Source: Actinophytocola sp. (lineage in GTDB: Bacteria; Actinomycetota; Actinomycetes; Mycobacteriales; Pseudonocardiaceae). Taken from it: a DNA stretch of 64,000 nt. The stretch covers positions 1-64,000 of the forward strand of contig NZ_WHTD01000015.1 in the NCBI RefSeq assembly GCF_009379765.1, in the 5' to 3' direction. The position numbers and the translations under genes are program-made. Position 1 is the first letter of the stretch, and every line of letters begins with the position of its first letter. Below, piece by piece: positions 23,321 to 32,070 of the stretch. The notes below the pieces were generated by a model. It saw nothing but the letters and a program-made list of their open reading frames with translations. It did no database searches and had not been told where the DNA came from.

Positions 23321-24577
23321 ATGGGATCGACGGTCGCGGAGAAGATCCTGGAGTCACACTCCGGCGGCGGCAAGGTGGAGCCGGGCCAGATCGTCGAGGT
23401 CGAGATCGACACGGTCGTCCTGCTGGACGTGAACTTCCTGCCGGGACTGTGGACGGACATCCGCAAGGTCGACCGGCCAGACAAGATCACGGTGATGTTC
23501 GACCACTTGGCGCCGGCCAAGGACATCCGCACCGCGAACGCCCACTCGGTGGGGCGCCGGTTCGTCGAGGAGTTCGGCATCACCCGCTTCCATGACGTCG
23601 GGTATCACGGCGGCATCGTCCACCAGGTCGTGGGCGAGGAAGCGTACGCGCGGCCAGGCGAGATCCTGGTCTGCTCGGACTCGCACACCTGCAGCGGCGG
23701 AGCGTACAACGCCGCGGCACGCGGGCTCGGCACGCTGGACATCATCCAGGCCGCGTGCACCGGCCGGACCTGGTTCCCGTGCAGCCCGACCATCCACTAC
23801 GAACTGGTCGGGGAGATCCCGCCGTGGCTGTCGCCCAAGGACGTGTTCCTCCACATCGCGGGCGAGTACGGCCAGCACACCCAGCGCAACCTCGAGTTCG
23901 CCGGAAGCGTCGTCTCGCGATGGAGTCTGGACGAGCGGCGCGCGCTCGCGACCATGGCGAGGGAACTGGGCGCCGAGTTCGCGATCTTCCCTGCCGACGA
24001 CAAGCTCATGCGTCACCTGGCCGAGCATGGCGTGGACCATCCGACGCCGGCAGTGGCGGACCCGGACGCGACCTACGAGGCGAAACGTGTCGTGGATGTC
24101 TCCGGGCTCGCGCCGATGGTCGCACTGCCGCACCGCGTCATCGACAACTGTGTGCCGGTGGCGGACGTGACCGACTCCCCGGACCTGCAGCAGTGCTTCA
24201 TCGGGTCGTGCTCGAACGGGACCCTGGACGACCTTCGGGTCGCCGCGGAGATCGTCAAGGGGCGGCGGGTGCGGCAGGGGGTGCGGTTCATCGTGACACC
24301 GGCGTCGGCCCTCGTCGCGCGCGAGGCCGTGCGCGCCGGCTACGTCGAAGCCCTGCAGGACGCCGGTGCGATCGTCACCAACACCGCATGTGGTGCGTGC
24401 GCCGGGCTCGACCTCGGGGTGTTGGGGGACGGTGAGCGAGCGGTCACCTCGAGCACCCGGAACTTCCAGGGGAGGATGGGCAGTCCGAGCGCTGAGATCT
24501 TCCTCGCCTCGTCGGCCACCGTGGCGGCGAGCGCGCTCAACGGCCGCCTGACCGATCCCCGGGAGCTTGCGCGATGA
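23321..24577 (+). CDS. aconitase-superfamily dehydratase, large subunit (LeuC-like)
   Basis: 418-aa Fe-S dehydratase of the size of the LeuC/homoaconitase type-2 proteins. The three cluster cysteines are present: one in FIGSCSNGTL and two in NTACGACAG. Other family blocks are VMFDHLAPAKD, EILVCSDSHTCSGGA and PHRVIDNCVPV. It dehydrates or isomerises a hydroxy di- or tricarboxylic acid with the small subunit encoded next. The context argues for a catabolic relative (such as 2,3-dimethylmalate or methylcitrate-type dehydratases) and not leucine synthesis, since no leuA or leuB is nearby. It overlaps the next gene by 4 bp. Confidence 0.88.
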   Translation: MGSTVAEKILESHSGGGKVEPGQIVEVEIDTVVLLDVNFLPGLWTDIRKVDRPDKITVMFDHLAPAKDIRTANAHSVGRRFVEEFGITRFHDVGYHGGIVHQVVGEEAYARPGEILVCSDSHTCSGGAYNAAARGLGTLDIIQAACTGRTWFPCSPTIHYELVGEIPPWLSPKDVFLHIAGEYGQHTQRNLEFAGSVVSRWSLDERRALATMARELGAEFAIFPADDKLMRHLAEHGVDHPTPAVADPDATYEAKRVVDVSGLAPMVALPHRVIDNCVPVADVTDSPDLQQCFIGSCSNGTLDDLRVAAEIVKGRRVRQGVRFIVTPASALVAREAVRAGYVEALQDAGAIVTNTACGACAGLDLGVLGDGERAVTSSTRNFQGRMGSPSAEIFLASSATVAASALNGRLTDPRELAR

Positions 24578-25071
24578 CCACGGTGGAAGGCGGCTGCTGG
24601 CTGTTCGGCGACGACATCGACACCGACCTCATCCTTCCGGTGCACGCCGCCATCTCCCCGCGCGCGGGCCAGCGGGACACCGTGTTCGAGGCGAACCGCC
24701 CGGGTTGGGTGCCGCTCGTCCAGCCGGGGGACCTCATCGTCGCCGGCCGCGGGTTCGGCCTGGGTTCGGGACGTCCTGCCGCCCGGGCGCTCATCGACGT
24801 CGGCATCGCCGCGGTCATCGCGTCCACCGTGGACGGGCTGTTCCTGCGGAACGCGGTCGCGTACGGACTGCCGGTGCTGGAGGTTCCCGATGCGACCGCC
24901 GCGTTCGTCGAGGGCGATCGGGCGCTGGTGGACCTCGACGCGTGGTCGGTGCGCAACCTGCGAACCGGCGCGCGGCATCAGGCGAAGCGGATCCCCGACT
25001 CGTTGCGCGAGACCATGATCTCCGGCGTGCTGCCATGGTTGGCGGCGCAGGGGTACGTTCGCGTGGAGTGA
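24574..25071 (+). CDS. aconitase-superfamily dehydratase, small subunit (LeuD-like)
   Basis: 165-aa swivel-domain subunit with GDDIDTDLILPVHA at the N-terminus. The substrate loop, normally G-x-N-F-G-x-G-S-S-R-E-H-A, reads GRGFGLGSGRPAARALID here. The usual SREH is therefore replaced by GRPA, which probably alters substrate recognition. It forms a heterodimer with the LeuC-like subunit, with which it overlaps. The stop overlaps the GTG of the following transporter gene. Confidence 0.85.
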   Translation: MTTVEGGCWLFGDDIDTDLILPVHAAISPRAGQRDTVFEANRPGWVPLVQPGDLIVAGRGFGLGSGRPAARALIDVGIAAVIASTVDGLFLRNAVAYGLPVLEVPDATAAFVEGDRALVDLDAWSVRNLRTGARHQAKRIPDSLRETMISGVLPWLAAQGYVRVE

Positions 25072-26135
25072 GCGCATCCTGGTTCGGTTGCCGTGCCCGC
25101 GCCGGCGAGTGGGCGCTGGTCGTGACCGCGACGATCGGGGCGGCCCTCGGGATGGACGCGGCCGGCCTCCCGTCGGCGGCGTTGTTCGCGGGGCTGGCAG
25201 TCGGCCTGGTGTTCTCCGTGCTGCGGCATCCCGACCTCGCGATACCGACGCCGGTCAACCTGGGTGCCTACGCGGTGACCGGCGTGCTGACCGGCCAGTT
25301 GATGACGATCGACGTCCTGCGGTCGGTCAGCACGGACTGGCTTCCGGTGCTCTGCTCGCTCCTGTGCACCCTGACGCTGACCGTCGTTGGCGGTCCCACC
25401 CTGGAGCGGATGACGGCGCTCGACCGGCCGACGTCGGTGTTCGGGCTGATCGCGGGCGGCGCCGCCGGGGTCATCGTGATCAGCGACGCGGCCGGCGCGG
25501 ACGCCCGGTTGGTCGCCGTCATGCAGTACCTGCGAGTCCTGGTCGTGATGGTGTGCATGCCGCTGGTCGTGATCGTGGCACCGGCGACCTCCTCGGGTCC
25601 CGCGTTGCCCGGGACAGCCGGCGGGGACCCGGCCGCGGGTCTGCTCTTCGTCCTCGGCGCGTCGGTCGTCGGGTTGGTGTTCGGCTGGCTCAGCCGGATC
25701 CCCGCCGGGTCGTTGCTCGGCCCACTGCTCGTGGCCGCCGCGGTGGCGCTGGCGCTGCCCGAGGTCGCCCACCCGCCCCCGACGTTCGTGCAGGACGTGG
25801 CCTTCGCCGTGATCGGGTTGCAGGTCGGGCTGCGGTTCAACCGGAAGCACCTGCTGCTGGTCGCGCGAGCGCTGTGGGCGATCACGCTGATGATCGCCGC
25901 GCTGCTGGTGTCCTGTGGTGCGCTCGGCGCGGGCATGGCCGCCTGGACGGGTCGCCCGCTGCTCGACTGCTACCTGGCGACGACCCCGGGCGGGCTCTAC
26001 GCCGTGCTCGCCGCGGCGATCGAGACCGGTGCGGACGTGCCGTTCGTCGGCTCGGTCCAGGTGTTCCGGTTGATCGCCGTGCTGGTCGCGGCGCCGTTGC
26101 TCGCCGCATACCTGAACCGCGCGAGGACGACCTGA
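25068..26135 (+). CDS. AbrB-family membrane protein, possible transporter
   Basis: 355-aa polytopic protein with about nine to ten hydrophobic segments in two related halves. PAGSLLGPLLVAAAVALALP and GLQVGLRFNRKHLL in the second half are typical of the AbrB (PF05145, often mis-named ammonia monooxygenase) family. The LLDCYLATTPGGLYAVLAAA motif near the C-terminus is characteristic. Biochemical function is not established for the family. As the last gene of the dehydratase operon (4-bp overlap) it may move the organic acid or a related metabolite. Confidence 0.8.
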   Translation: MSASWFGCRARAGEWALVVTATIGAALGMDAAGLPSAALFAGLAVGLVFSVLRHPDLAIPTPVNLGAYAVTGVLTGQLMTIDVLRSVSTDWLPVLCSLLCTLTLTVVGGPTLERMTALDRPTSVFGLIAGGAAGVIVISDAAGADARLVAVMQYLRVLVVMVCMPLVVIVAPATSSGPALPGTAGGDPAAGLLFVLGASVVGLVFGWLSRIPAGSLLGPLLVAAAVALALPEVAHPPPTFVQDVAFAVIGLQVGLRFNRKHLLLVARALWAITLMIAALLVSCGALGAGMAAWTGRPLLDCYLATTPGGLYAVLAAAIETGADVPFVGSVQVFRLIAVLVAAPLLAAYLNRARTT

Positions 26136-26163
26136 CGGCTGCTCGTGCCAAGCGGCCTAATCT

Positions 26164-26186
26164 TGGCTATTATACGATTGTTTTGG
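26164..26186. promoter_or_regulatory. AT-rich operator element 3 (CoA-transferase gene)
   Basis: TGGCTATTATACGATTGTTT with TTATAC at 26170-26175, 45 bp before the GTG start of the CoA-transferase. Confidence 0.5.
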
Positions 26187-26220
26187 ATGACGACTTGATG
26201 CGATGCGGAGGTTCACGACA

Positions 26221-27468
26221 GTGACGAGTGGGCTTCTCGAAGGTGTTCGGGTGCTCGATCTGAGCATGCACCTGTCCGGTCCGTACGGCTCGATGGTGTT
26301 GGCGGACATGGGCGCCGAGGTGATCAAGGTCGAGCCGCCGACCGGTGATCCCCAGCGCCTGCTCGAACCCACGAAGCACCAGGTGCCGGTCATCTGGGCG
26401 AGTATCAACCGCAACAAGCGAAGCGTGGTGATCGACCTCCGGACCGACGCCGGCCGGGATGTCTTCCTCGAGCTCGTCGCGAAGAGCGACGTGGTGTTCA
26501 ACAACTACCGGCCGCACGTGCTCGACCGGCTCGGGCTCGACTTCGAGACGCTGAAGGCCGCGAACCCGCAGATCATCGTCGGCAACCTGACCGGATACGG
26601 CCTCACCGGTCCGAAGAGCATGTCCCCCGCCTATGACACGGCGATTCAGGCGCTGTCCGGCGGCATGAGCCTGACCGGCCATCCCGGGGCGCCCCCGGCA
26701 CGCGCGGGTGTGCCGATCTCCGATCTCATCGGCGGCATGTTCCTCGACCTGTCCGTCATTGGCGCGCTGCGCAAGCGCGACCGTACCGGCAAGCCGGTCG
26801 TGCTCGACATCTCGCTGTTCGAGAGCAGCCTCTCGTTGCTGATGTACTGGGCCGGGATGGCGCTCAACACCGGGGTGACGCCGCAGCGGCAGGGCAGCGG
26901 GAACACCCATGTCTATCCCTACGGCGCCTTTCCGGCGAATGACGGCTGGATCGTGGTCGCTCCCTACAGCGGTGCGTTCTGGCCGAAGCTCTGCGTGGCA
27001 CTGTCGCGACAGGACTTGCGCGACGATCCGCGGTTTGTGGACAACGACGCACGCGTGGCGAACCGCGACGAGCTGGAGGCGATCCTCAACAAGGAGTTCC
27101 GGCGGCGCACGTCGGAAGAGTGGCTGGCGATCCTGCGGGATGCCGACGTTCCCGCGGCGCCGGTCAACACCGTCGGCCAAGCCATGACCGACCCGCAGGT
27201 CGCGGCGCGCGGCATGCGTGCGGACATCCCGATCGGCGACGAGGTGTTCTCCTTCGCCGGCAACCCGGTGCGGACCTACCCGGAGACCGCGGCGAGCTAC
27301 GGGCCGCCGCCCCGCTTCGGCGAGCACACCCGAGCGGTGCTGACCGAGGTGCTCGGCATGGCGGAGGAGAAGGTCACCGAGCTGGCGAACTCCGGCGTTC
27401 TCTACGTCGAGGACGTCCACGGGGCGCGCTGGGTCGGCCTGGACAAGAAGAGCACCGACCGGAACTGA
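26221..27468 (+). CDS. CaiB/BaiF-type (class III) CoA-transferase
   Basis: 415-aa family III CoA-transferase that moves CoA between carboxylic acids. The N-terminal block GVRVLDLSMHLSGPYGSMVL, ADMGAEVIKVEPPTGD and the active-site region SMSPAYDTAIQALSGGMSLTG are recognisable. The Asp in AYDTAIQ is the expected catalytic carboxylate. The GTG at 26221 has GGAGG 9 nt upstream. No acyl-CoA ligase is visible in the island, so this enzyme probably activates the substrate by CoA exchange. Confidence 0.9.
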   Translation: MTSGLLEGVRVLDLSMHLSGPYGSMVLADMGAEVIKVEPPTGDPQRLLEPTKHQVPVIWASINRNKRSVVIDLRTDAGRDVFLELVAKSDVVFNNYRPHVLDRLGLDFETLKAANPQIIVGNLTGYGLTGPKSMSPAYDTAIQALSGGMSLTGHPGAPPARAGVPISDLIGGMFLDLSVIGALRKRDRTGKPVVLDISLFESSLSLLMYWAGMALNTGVTPQRQGSGNTHVYPYGAFPANDGWIVVAPYSGAFWPKLCVALSRQDLRDDPRFVDNDARVANRDELEAILNKEFRRRTSEEWLAILRDADVPAAPVNTVGQAMTDPQVAARGMRADIPIGDEVFSFAGNPVRTYPETAASYGPPPRFGEHTRAVLTEVLGMAEEKVTELANSGVLYVEDVHGARWVGLDKKSTDRN

Positions 27469-27501
27469 TCCGTCCGCGGCCCATCCCCCACGGGCGGATC
27501 A
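27466..27501. terminator. bidirectional terminator between convergent operons
   Basis: TGATCCG (27466-27472, overlapping the stop codon) pairs with CGGATCA (27495-27501), extended by CC/GG pairs. It separates the CoA-transferase gene from the convergent acyl-CoA dehydrogenase operon. Confidence 0.45.
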
Positions 27502-27510
27502 GCCGGTCGG

Positions 27511-28602
27511 TCAGCACGCATCGTGGCTGTGCGCCAGGTGCTTGGGCGCCAGCGACCTGAGTCCGACCTCGCGGGCGGCCTGGTCCGCGGTGCCGTAGAT
27601 CGAGGACAGCTGTAGGGCGTGCTTCATGTACAGGTGCAGGTCGCACTCGTTGGTGAAGCCGATGCCGCCGAAGACCTGCAGTGCCTTCTCGGCGCAGTCG
27701 CGCAGACAGGTCGTGATGTGCCCGTGCGCCGTCTGGAGCGTGTGCCCGAGCCGCTGGTCGTTGGTGCGGAGCAGCTGCTCGAGCCAGGAGCAGACGTTGT
27801 CCACGGTCGCCGCCTGGACCGCCATGTCGGCGAGGATGTGCGCGACGGCCTGGAACCGGCCGATCGGTCCGCCGAACTGCTCCCGGGTCTTGGCGTAGTC
27901 GACGGCCAGGTCGACGAGCGCGTTGAGCACACCGGCGGAGCGCAACGCCCACGCGCAGCCGTGCCAGGTCGGCAGCCACCCAACCGCCTCGTTGTCGCCG
28001 GCGATCAACGCCGCCGCCTCGGCGCCGTCCAACGACACCACGCACGGGCTCCACACCGCGTCCGGTGTCGGCAGCCGGCGAATGACCACACCAGGCTGGC
28101 CGGTCGCGACGATCGCGAGCGCGGCGCCATAGCTCAGCCCGACAGGCAGCACGAGGTATCGTGCGGCCGGATCGCCTTCTGGCAGGACGACCTGCCCGCT
28201 CACCGTCGACTTCGTGGGCATCCGCAGCCGCGGGCGGGGCCCGCCGACCCAGCCGCCGCCGGAGAAGGCCACCGAGCCGTCGTCGAAGCGCAGGTCGGGC
28301 GCGGCGTCCGGGAACAGCGACGGGCCGGCCACCGCGGCGGAGAACAGCGGACCGGCGAGCAACGCGGTACCGGCCGCACGGAACGTCGGCAGCACGTCGG
28401 CGAACTCGATCTTCTCCGCCGAAGCCGTGTCGAGGAGGGAGAACCAGCCGGCGGCGGCCGCGGCCGGCCATGCCGTGCGTGCCGCGTCGAGCCCGCTGCC
28501 CTTGCGCAGCTCCCCGATCTGCCAGACGCGGCCGAGCAGCTCCGTCGCGGCGGACCCGATGAGGTCGCTCGTCGCATCCTTGGTCTCGGTCACCATGCTC
28601 AT
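27511..28602 (-). CDS. acyl-CoA dehydrogenase family protein, pair 1 partner subunit
   Basis: 363-aa protein with the acyl-CoA dehydrogenase fold. Its C-terminal helical domain is clear (DYAKTREQFGGPIGRFQAVAH, ALQVFGGIGFTNECDLHLYMKH). The central beta-domain is degenerate and lacks the usual flavin-contact motif xxEPxAGSD. This asymmetric pattern is typical of the second subunit of alpha2beta2 acyl-CoA dehydrogenases found in steroid and related catabolism of actinobacteria. It overlaps the first subunit gene by 4 bp and must be made with it. Confidence 0.85.
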   Translation of the reverse strand: MSMVTETKDATSDLIGSAATELLGRVWQIGELRKGSGLDAARTAWPAAAAAGWFSLLDTASAEKIEFADVLPTFRAAGTALLAGPLFSAAVAGPSLFPDAAPDLRFDDGSVAFSGGGWVGGPRPRLRMPTKSTVSGQVVLPEGDPAARYLVLPVGLSYGAALAIVATGQPGVVIRRLPTPDAVWSPCVVSLDGAEAAALIAGDNEAVGWLPTWHGCAWALRSAGVLNALVDLAVDYAKTREQFGGPIGRFQAVAHILADMAVQAATVDNVCSWLEQLLRTNDQRLGHTLQTAHGHITTCLRDCAEKALQVFGGIGFTNECDLHLYMKHALQLSSIYGTADQAAREVGLRSLAPKHLAHSHDAC

Positions 28603-29750
28603 CTCGGCAGTCCTAACACGCGGTTGGCGACGATGTTGCGCTGTACTTGCGCGGTGCCGCTGTAGATCGAGGAGGCGCGGCCGTAGAGGTAGTCGTGGAT
28701 CCAGCGCCCCTGCTCGGTGCCGTCGGTACCCATCTCGAGCATGCGCTGGTCACCGAGCATGTCGAGGATCCCGCCGAACACCGCCTGCTCGACCTTGCTC
28801 AGGAACAGCTTGTCGATCGCGGTCTCGTGGCCGAGCTGGTCCGACTCGAGCCGGCGTGCGACGTCGAAGGCGCGGGCGTCGAGCGCGTCCAGCAGGACGT
28901 AGCACTGGCCCACCTTGGCCTCGATGATGTCGTCGGGAGCCCCGAGCGCGGGCAGCGTCTCGTTCACGAAGTCATCCATGGCGGCACGCAGTTCCACCCG
29001 GCGGCGCAGGAGATAGCCGCCACGTTCATGCGCGAGCGTGCTCATCGCGGTCCGCCACCCGTCGTTCACCTCGCCGAGCAGGTTCTCGGCCGGGACGACG
29101 ACATCGGTGAAGAAGACCTCGCAGAACTCCTGGTCCCCGGTGATCTGGGTTAGCGGGCGGACCTCGATGCCCGCCGTGTCCATGGGAACGAGCAGGTAGG
29201 AGATGCCGCGCTGGCGGGAGTCCGGGCCGCCGGTGCGCACCAGCAGCGCGCACTGGTCCGCGTGGTCGGCCCAACTGGTCCACACCTTCTGCCCGTTGAC
29301 GATGAAGGTCCGGGCACTCTCGTCGTAGGTCGCCTTCGTGCGCAGGGAGGCGAGGTCCGATCCAGCCTCCGGCTCGGAGAAGCCCTGGCACCAGATCTCG
29401 TCGCCGCACAGCAGCGGCGGAATGTAGCGTGTCCGCTGCTCCTCCGTCCCGTGCTCGAGGATCGTCGGACCGACGATGTCGAGCCCGAGGATGCCGATGG
29501 GAAGCGGCAGCCGCTCCCTCGCGATCTCTTCGTACACGGTGATCTGGTCGAGGCCGGTACCCGGCCGGCCGCCGTACTCCGCCCGCCAGCCGATGCCCAG
29601 CCAACCCGCGTCGTAGAGCTGCCGCTGCCAGTCGCGCAGCGTCGCGAACGTCTGGGTACGGTTCATGCCGAAGTCGACGGGTGGCCGGTCGATCTGGCTC
29701 AGCCAGGTTCTGACCGCGCCCTGTATTTCCTCGGTACGGCTCGGAAGCAT
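28599..29750 (-). CDS. acyl-CoA dehydrogenase, pair 1 main subunit
   Basis: 383-aa subunit with the flavin/substrate motif CQGFSEPEAGSDLASLRTKA and VNGQKVWTSWADHADQ. The usual C-terminal catalytic Glu position (IYEGT in short-chain enzymes) reads IYSGTAQVQ. The Glu in LAHERGG lies where isovaleryl/long-chain-type enzymes keep their base and is the better candidate. Together with the overlapping downstream gene it should form a heterotetramer that introduces a double bond in a bulky acyl-CoA. It starts behind AT-rich element 4. Confidence 0.9.
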   Translation of the reverse strand: MLPSRTEEIQGAVRTWLSQIDRPPVDFGMNRTQTFATLRDWQRQLYDAGWLGIGWRAEYGGRPGTGLDQITVYEEIARERLPLPIGILGLDIVGPTILEHGTEEQRTRYIPPLLCGDEIWCQGFSEPEAGSDLASLRTKATYDESARTFIVNGQKVWTSWADHADQCALLVRTGGPDSRQRGISYLLVPMDTAGIEVRPLTQITGDQEFCEVFFTDVVVPAENLLGEVNDGWRTAMSTLAHERGGYLLRRRVELRAAMDDFVNETLPALGAPDDIIEAKVGQCYVLLDALDARAFDVARRLESDQLGHETAIDKLFLSKVEQAVFGGILDMLGDQRMLEMGTDGTEQGRWIHDYLYGRASSIYSGTAQVQRNIVANRVLGLPR

Positions 29751-29789
29751 GACGGCTCCCTCGTTCCAGGTGCCGGGGCAACCACGGAA

Positions 29790-29817
29790 GTAGATGTAAC
29801 CTTATACTAATATCTAC
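29790..29817. promoter_or_regulatory. AT-rich operator element 4 (acyl-CoA dehydrogenase pair 1)
   Basis: The inverted repeat GTAGAT (29790-29795) / ATCTAC (29812-29817) encloses a TTATAC core (29802-29807). It is 40 bp upstream of the minus-strand operon and also divergent from the GntR gene. Confidence 0.55.
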
Positions 29818-29897
29818 CGCGCATCGGCGCCACGTCAACGCACTCCGCGTTCGGGCGACACTCGTTCGTTAGGAATCCAGCAGTCCATGCTAAAGTT

Positions 29898-29912
29898 AGA
29901 CAGGTTTTGTCT
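29898..29912. promoter_or_regulatory. small dyad in the gntR leader, possible autoregulatory site
   Basis: AGACA-GGTTT-TGTCT is a perfect 5-bp dyad 31 bp before the proposed gntR start. It differs from the AT-rich elements, so if it is an operator it could serve another factor. Confidence 0.3.
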
Positions 29913-29942
29913 GGGTTGGACGCTAGTGTTCGCAGGGAGCTC

Positions 29943-30710
29943 ATGAATCGCCGAGATGCGCACGCGGGAATGTCTCGTGCTGACCGCCCGCAGAAGACCG
30001 CGACCCTCCTCGCGCGCCGGATCGTACGGGAGATCTTCGAACAGAAGCTCGATATCGGCGATCCACTCGAGTCGGAGCGGGAGATGCTCCAACACTACGA
30101 CGTGGGTCGCGGCACGCTGCGTGAGGCGTTGCGGCACCTCGAGCTGGAGGGCGTGCTGCGGATCCGCCCCGGCCGCGGTGGCGGACCGATCGTCGACGCG
30201 CCGAGCTCGCGGCACCTGGCCAGTACCCTCGCGCTGTTGCTGCAGTTCGAGGGTGCGACGTTCGGCTCCGTGCTGGAGACCCGCAAGCATCTCGAGCCGT
30301 TGACCGCCCGGCTGGCCGCAGAGCGGGTGACCCCCGAGCTTCGGCGGGAGCTGGAGGAGTCGGTCGTTCGGATGGACTCACTGCTCGGCGACGCCGACGC
30401 CTTCCTCCTCGAGAACCGCGCGTTCCACGGCTGCGTCGCGTGGGGAGGCCGGAACCCGATCGTCGGCTTCTTCATCAACTCCCTGCACTGGATCACCGAC
30501 GGGTCCGTGCTCGGCGCCCAGTACCCGACGCGCTTCCAGAAGGCGATCAACCTGGCGCACCGCAACATCACCGAGGCGATCGTGGCGGGGGACGCCGACG
30601 GGGCGTGGGAAGCGATGGGCGCCCACATGGACGAGACGGCGACCTACTTCAAGAAGAAGTACCCCGAGCTCGTCAACCGCGAGCTCACCTGGGATCTCGT
30701 CGACAAATAA
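29943..30710 (+). CDS. GntR-family regulator, FCD subfamily
   Basis: 255-aa regulator. The winged helix occupies residues about 15-85 (LESEREMLQHYDVGRGTLRE, ALRHLELEGVLRIRPGRGGG). A helical FCD-type effector domain follows (VLETRKHLEPLTARLAAERV, ENRAFHGCVAWGGRNPIVG, AHRNITEAIVAGDADGAWEAM), whose His/Asp residues usually bind a metal and a carboxylate ligand. ATG 29943 has AGGGAG close upstream; an ATG at 29970 is possible. As the only regulator in the island and centrally placed, it is the natural candidate to bind the eleven AT-rich elements. Its ligand would be an acid or CoA ester of the pathway. Confidence 0.9.
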   Translation: MNRRDAHAGMSRADRPQKTATLLARRIVREIFEQKLDIGDPLESEREMLQHYDVGRGTLREALRHLELEGVLRIRPGRGGGPIVDAPSSRHLASTLALLLQFEGATFGSVLETRKHLEPLTARLAAERVTPELRRELEESVVRMDSLLGDADAFLLENRAFHGCVAWGGRNPIVGFFINSLHWITDGSVLGAQYPTRFQKAINLAHRNITEAIVAGDADGAWEAMGAHMDETATYFKKKYPELVNRELTWDLVDK

Positions 30711-31028
30711 CCCACCAGGGCACGTCCACGGATCACCGGTGAACGCGACTCGCGCGCGGGCGAATGTGCTCGCGTGGTGGCGCGCGCCGAGGTAGTCGGA
30801 CTCCCTGCCAGGACGTCGAAATCCTGCTTGCCGGTCCTCGCTTCTCGTTGCCAGCCGCGGTGTGCGGGGTGCGGATCCAGGTGACGGTTCGACCTCCGCG
30901 GGGGCCTGGCGGAGGCGGAACCGTCTTGTATAATATTATCACTGTTGCTATGGTTCTCATGGTTGAAGAGCGGTCCGACTCACGCCCCGGGGCCGCGTGC
31001 ACGTCGGTCCAGATGAGGAGAAGCGGAA
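30711..31028. other. intergenic region downstream of gntR
   Basis: About 320 bp without a gene. It contains AT-rich element 5 (30925-30953) near its right end; the rest shows nothing I recognise. Confidence 0.5.
30925..30953. promoter_or_regulatory. AT-rich operator element 5 (cyclase-ThDP operon)
   Basis: CTTGTATAATATTATCACTG followed by TTGCTATGG. GTATAA core at 30928-30933. It shares ATxATCACTGTTGxTAT with element 2, the clearest conserved block among the elements. Confidence 0.6.
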
Positions 31029-32000
31029 ATGGGGACATTGCCGTCCGTTGACGAGATCATGGGCTACTTCAGCAGCCTGTCCAACTGGGGACGTTGGGGG
31101 AAGGAAGATCAGCTCGGCACGCTGAACTTCATCACAGACAAGAAGCGAGTAGAGGCCGCGAAGCTGATACACGACGGCACGACTGTCTCCACGGCACGGA
31201 TCTTGGATCCGGACAACCCCGACTCGCTCGGTCGCGGATCCACCCTGCAGCGGTTCATGGTGTGGACCGGCGACTCCGGCATCCCGAACGACCACCTGCA
31301 CATTGACGGGCCCACCCAGGAGAAGATCCGGTTGCGCGCGGCACGTGAGTACGTCGGCATGGTCGCCCACGGCTCGCAGACCCACGTCGACGCGCTGAGC
31401 CACGTCATGTGGGACGGCCATATGTACAACGGGTTTCCCGCGAGTGCCGTCACCACCCAGTTCGGCGCGACCAAGCTGTCCATCCACAATGTCGAGGCCG
31501 GCATCGTGAGCCGGGGCGTGCTGCTCGACATCGCGGCACTGCGCGGCGTCGACTGGCTCGGTGTGGGCGAGGGCGTGTACCCGGAGGAGCTCGAGGAAGC
31601 CGAGAAGCGCCAAGGGGTCACCGTGCAGGAGGGCGACGTCCTGCTGCTGCGCACCGGGAATTTCAAGCGCGTCGAGGCCGAGGGCATCCACCCGAAGCAG
31701 GGGCAGGCGGGCTACTCCGCGGCCTGTCTGCCGTGGCTGCACGAGCGTGGTGTCGCGATGATCTCGTGTGACTCCATCAACGACGTGCAGCCGTCCGGCT
31801 ACGACCGGGTTGAGCTCATGGCGCCGATTCACGCCGTGGGTCTGTCCGCGATGGGTCTGTGGCTTGTGGACAACATGGCGCTGGACGATCTGGCGGAAAC
31901 TTGTGCACGGCTGAACCGGTATGAGTTCTTCTTCTCGATGTCGGTGCTGCGGGTGGTCGGTGCGACCAGCAGCCCGGTGAACCCGGTCGCCATCTTCTGA
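31029..32000 (+). CDS. cyclase-family metal-dependent hydrolase (PF04199)
   Basis: 323-aa protein of the kynurenine-formamidase/isatin-hydrolase superfamily. The metal-binding motif, usually HxGTHxDxPxH, is present as HGSQTHVDALSH. Other blocks are NWGRWGKEDQLGTLNFITD and GDVLLLRTGNFKR. Such enzymes hydrolyse amide, lactam or ester bonds, so here it may open a ring or release an acid. The ATG follows AGGAGAAGCGG. It is the first gene of an operon with the ThDP enzyme behind element 5. Confidence 0.88.
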   Translation: MGTLPSVDEIMGYFSSLSNWGRWGKEDQLGTLNFITDKKRVEAAKLIHDGTTVSTARILDPDNPDSLGRGSTLQRFMVWTGDSGIPNDHLHIDGPTQEKIRLRAAREYVGMVAHGSQTHVDALSHVMWDGHMYNGFPASAVTTQFGATKLSIHNVEAGIVSRGVLLDIAALRGVDWLGVGEGVYPEELEEAEKRQGVTVQEGDVLLLRTGNFKRVEAEGIHPKQGQAGYSAACLPWLHERGVAMISCDSINDVQPSGYDRVELMAPIHAVGLSAMGLWLVDNMALDDLAETCARLNRYEFFFSMSVLRVVGATSSPVNPVAIF

Positions 32001-32070
32001 TCGATCGCCATGGGCCCCGCGTCTTGGGAGACCGGGGTCCCGGCGTCGCTCTGTGTCGGACGGCCGGACG

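Noticed and set aside
23321..25071. Leucine biosynthesis leuCD
   Set aside because: No leuA, leuB or ilv neighbours, the small-subunit substrate loop is altered, and the context is catabolic.
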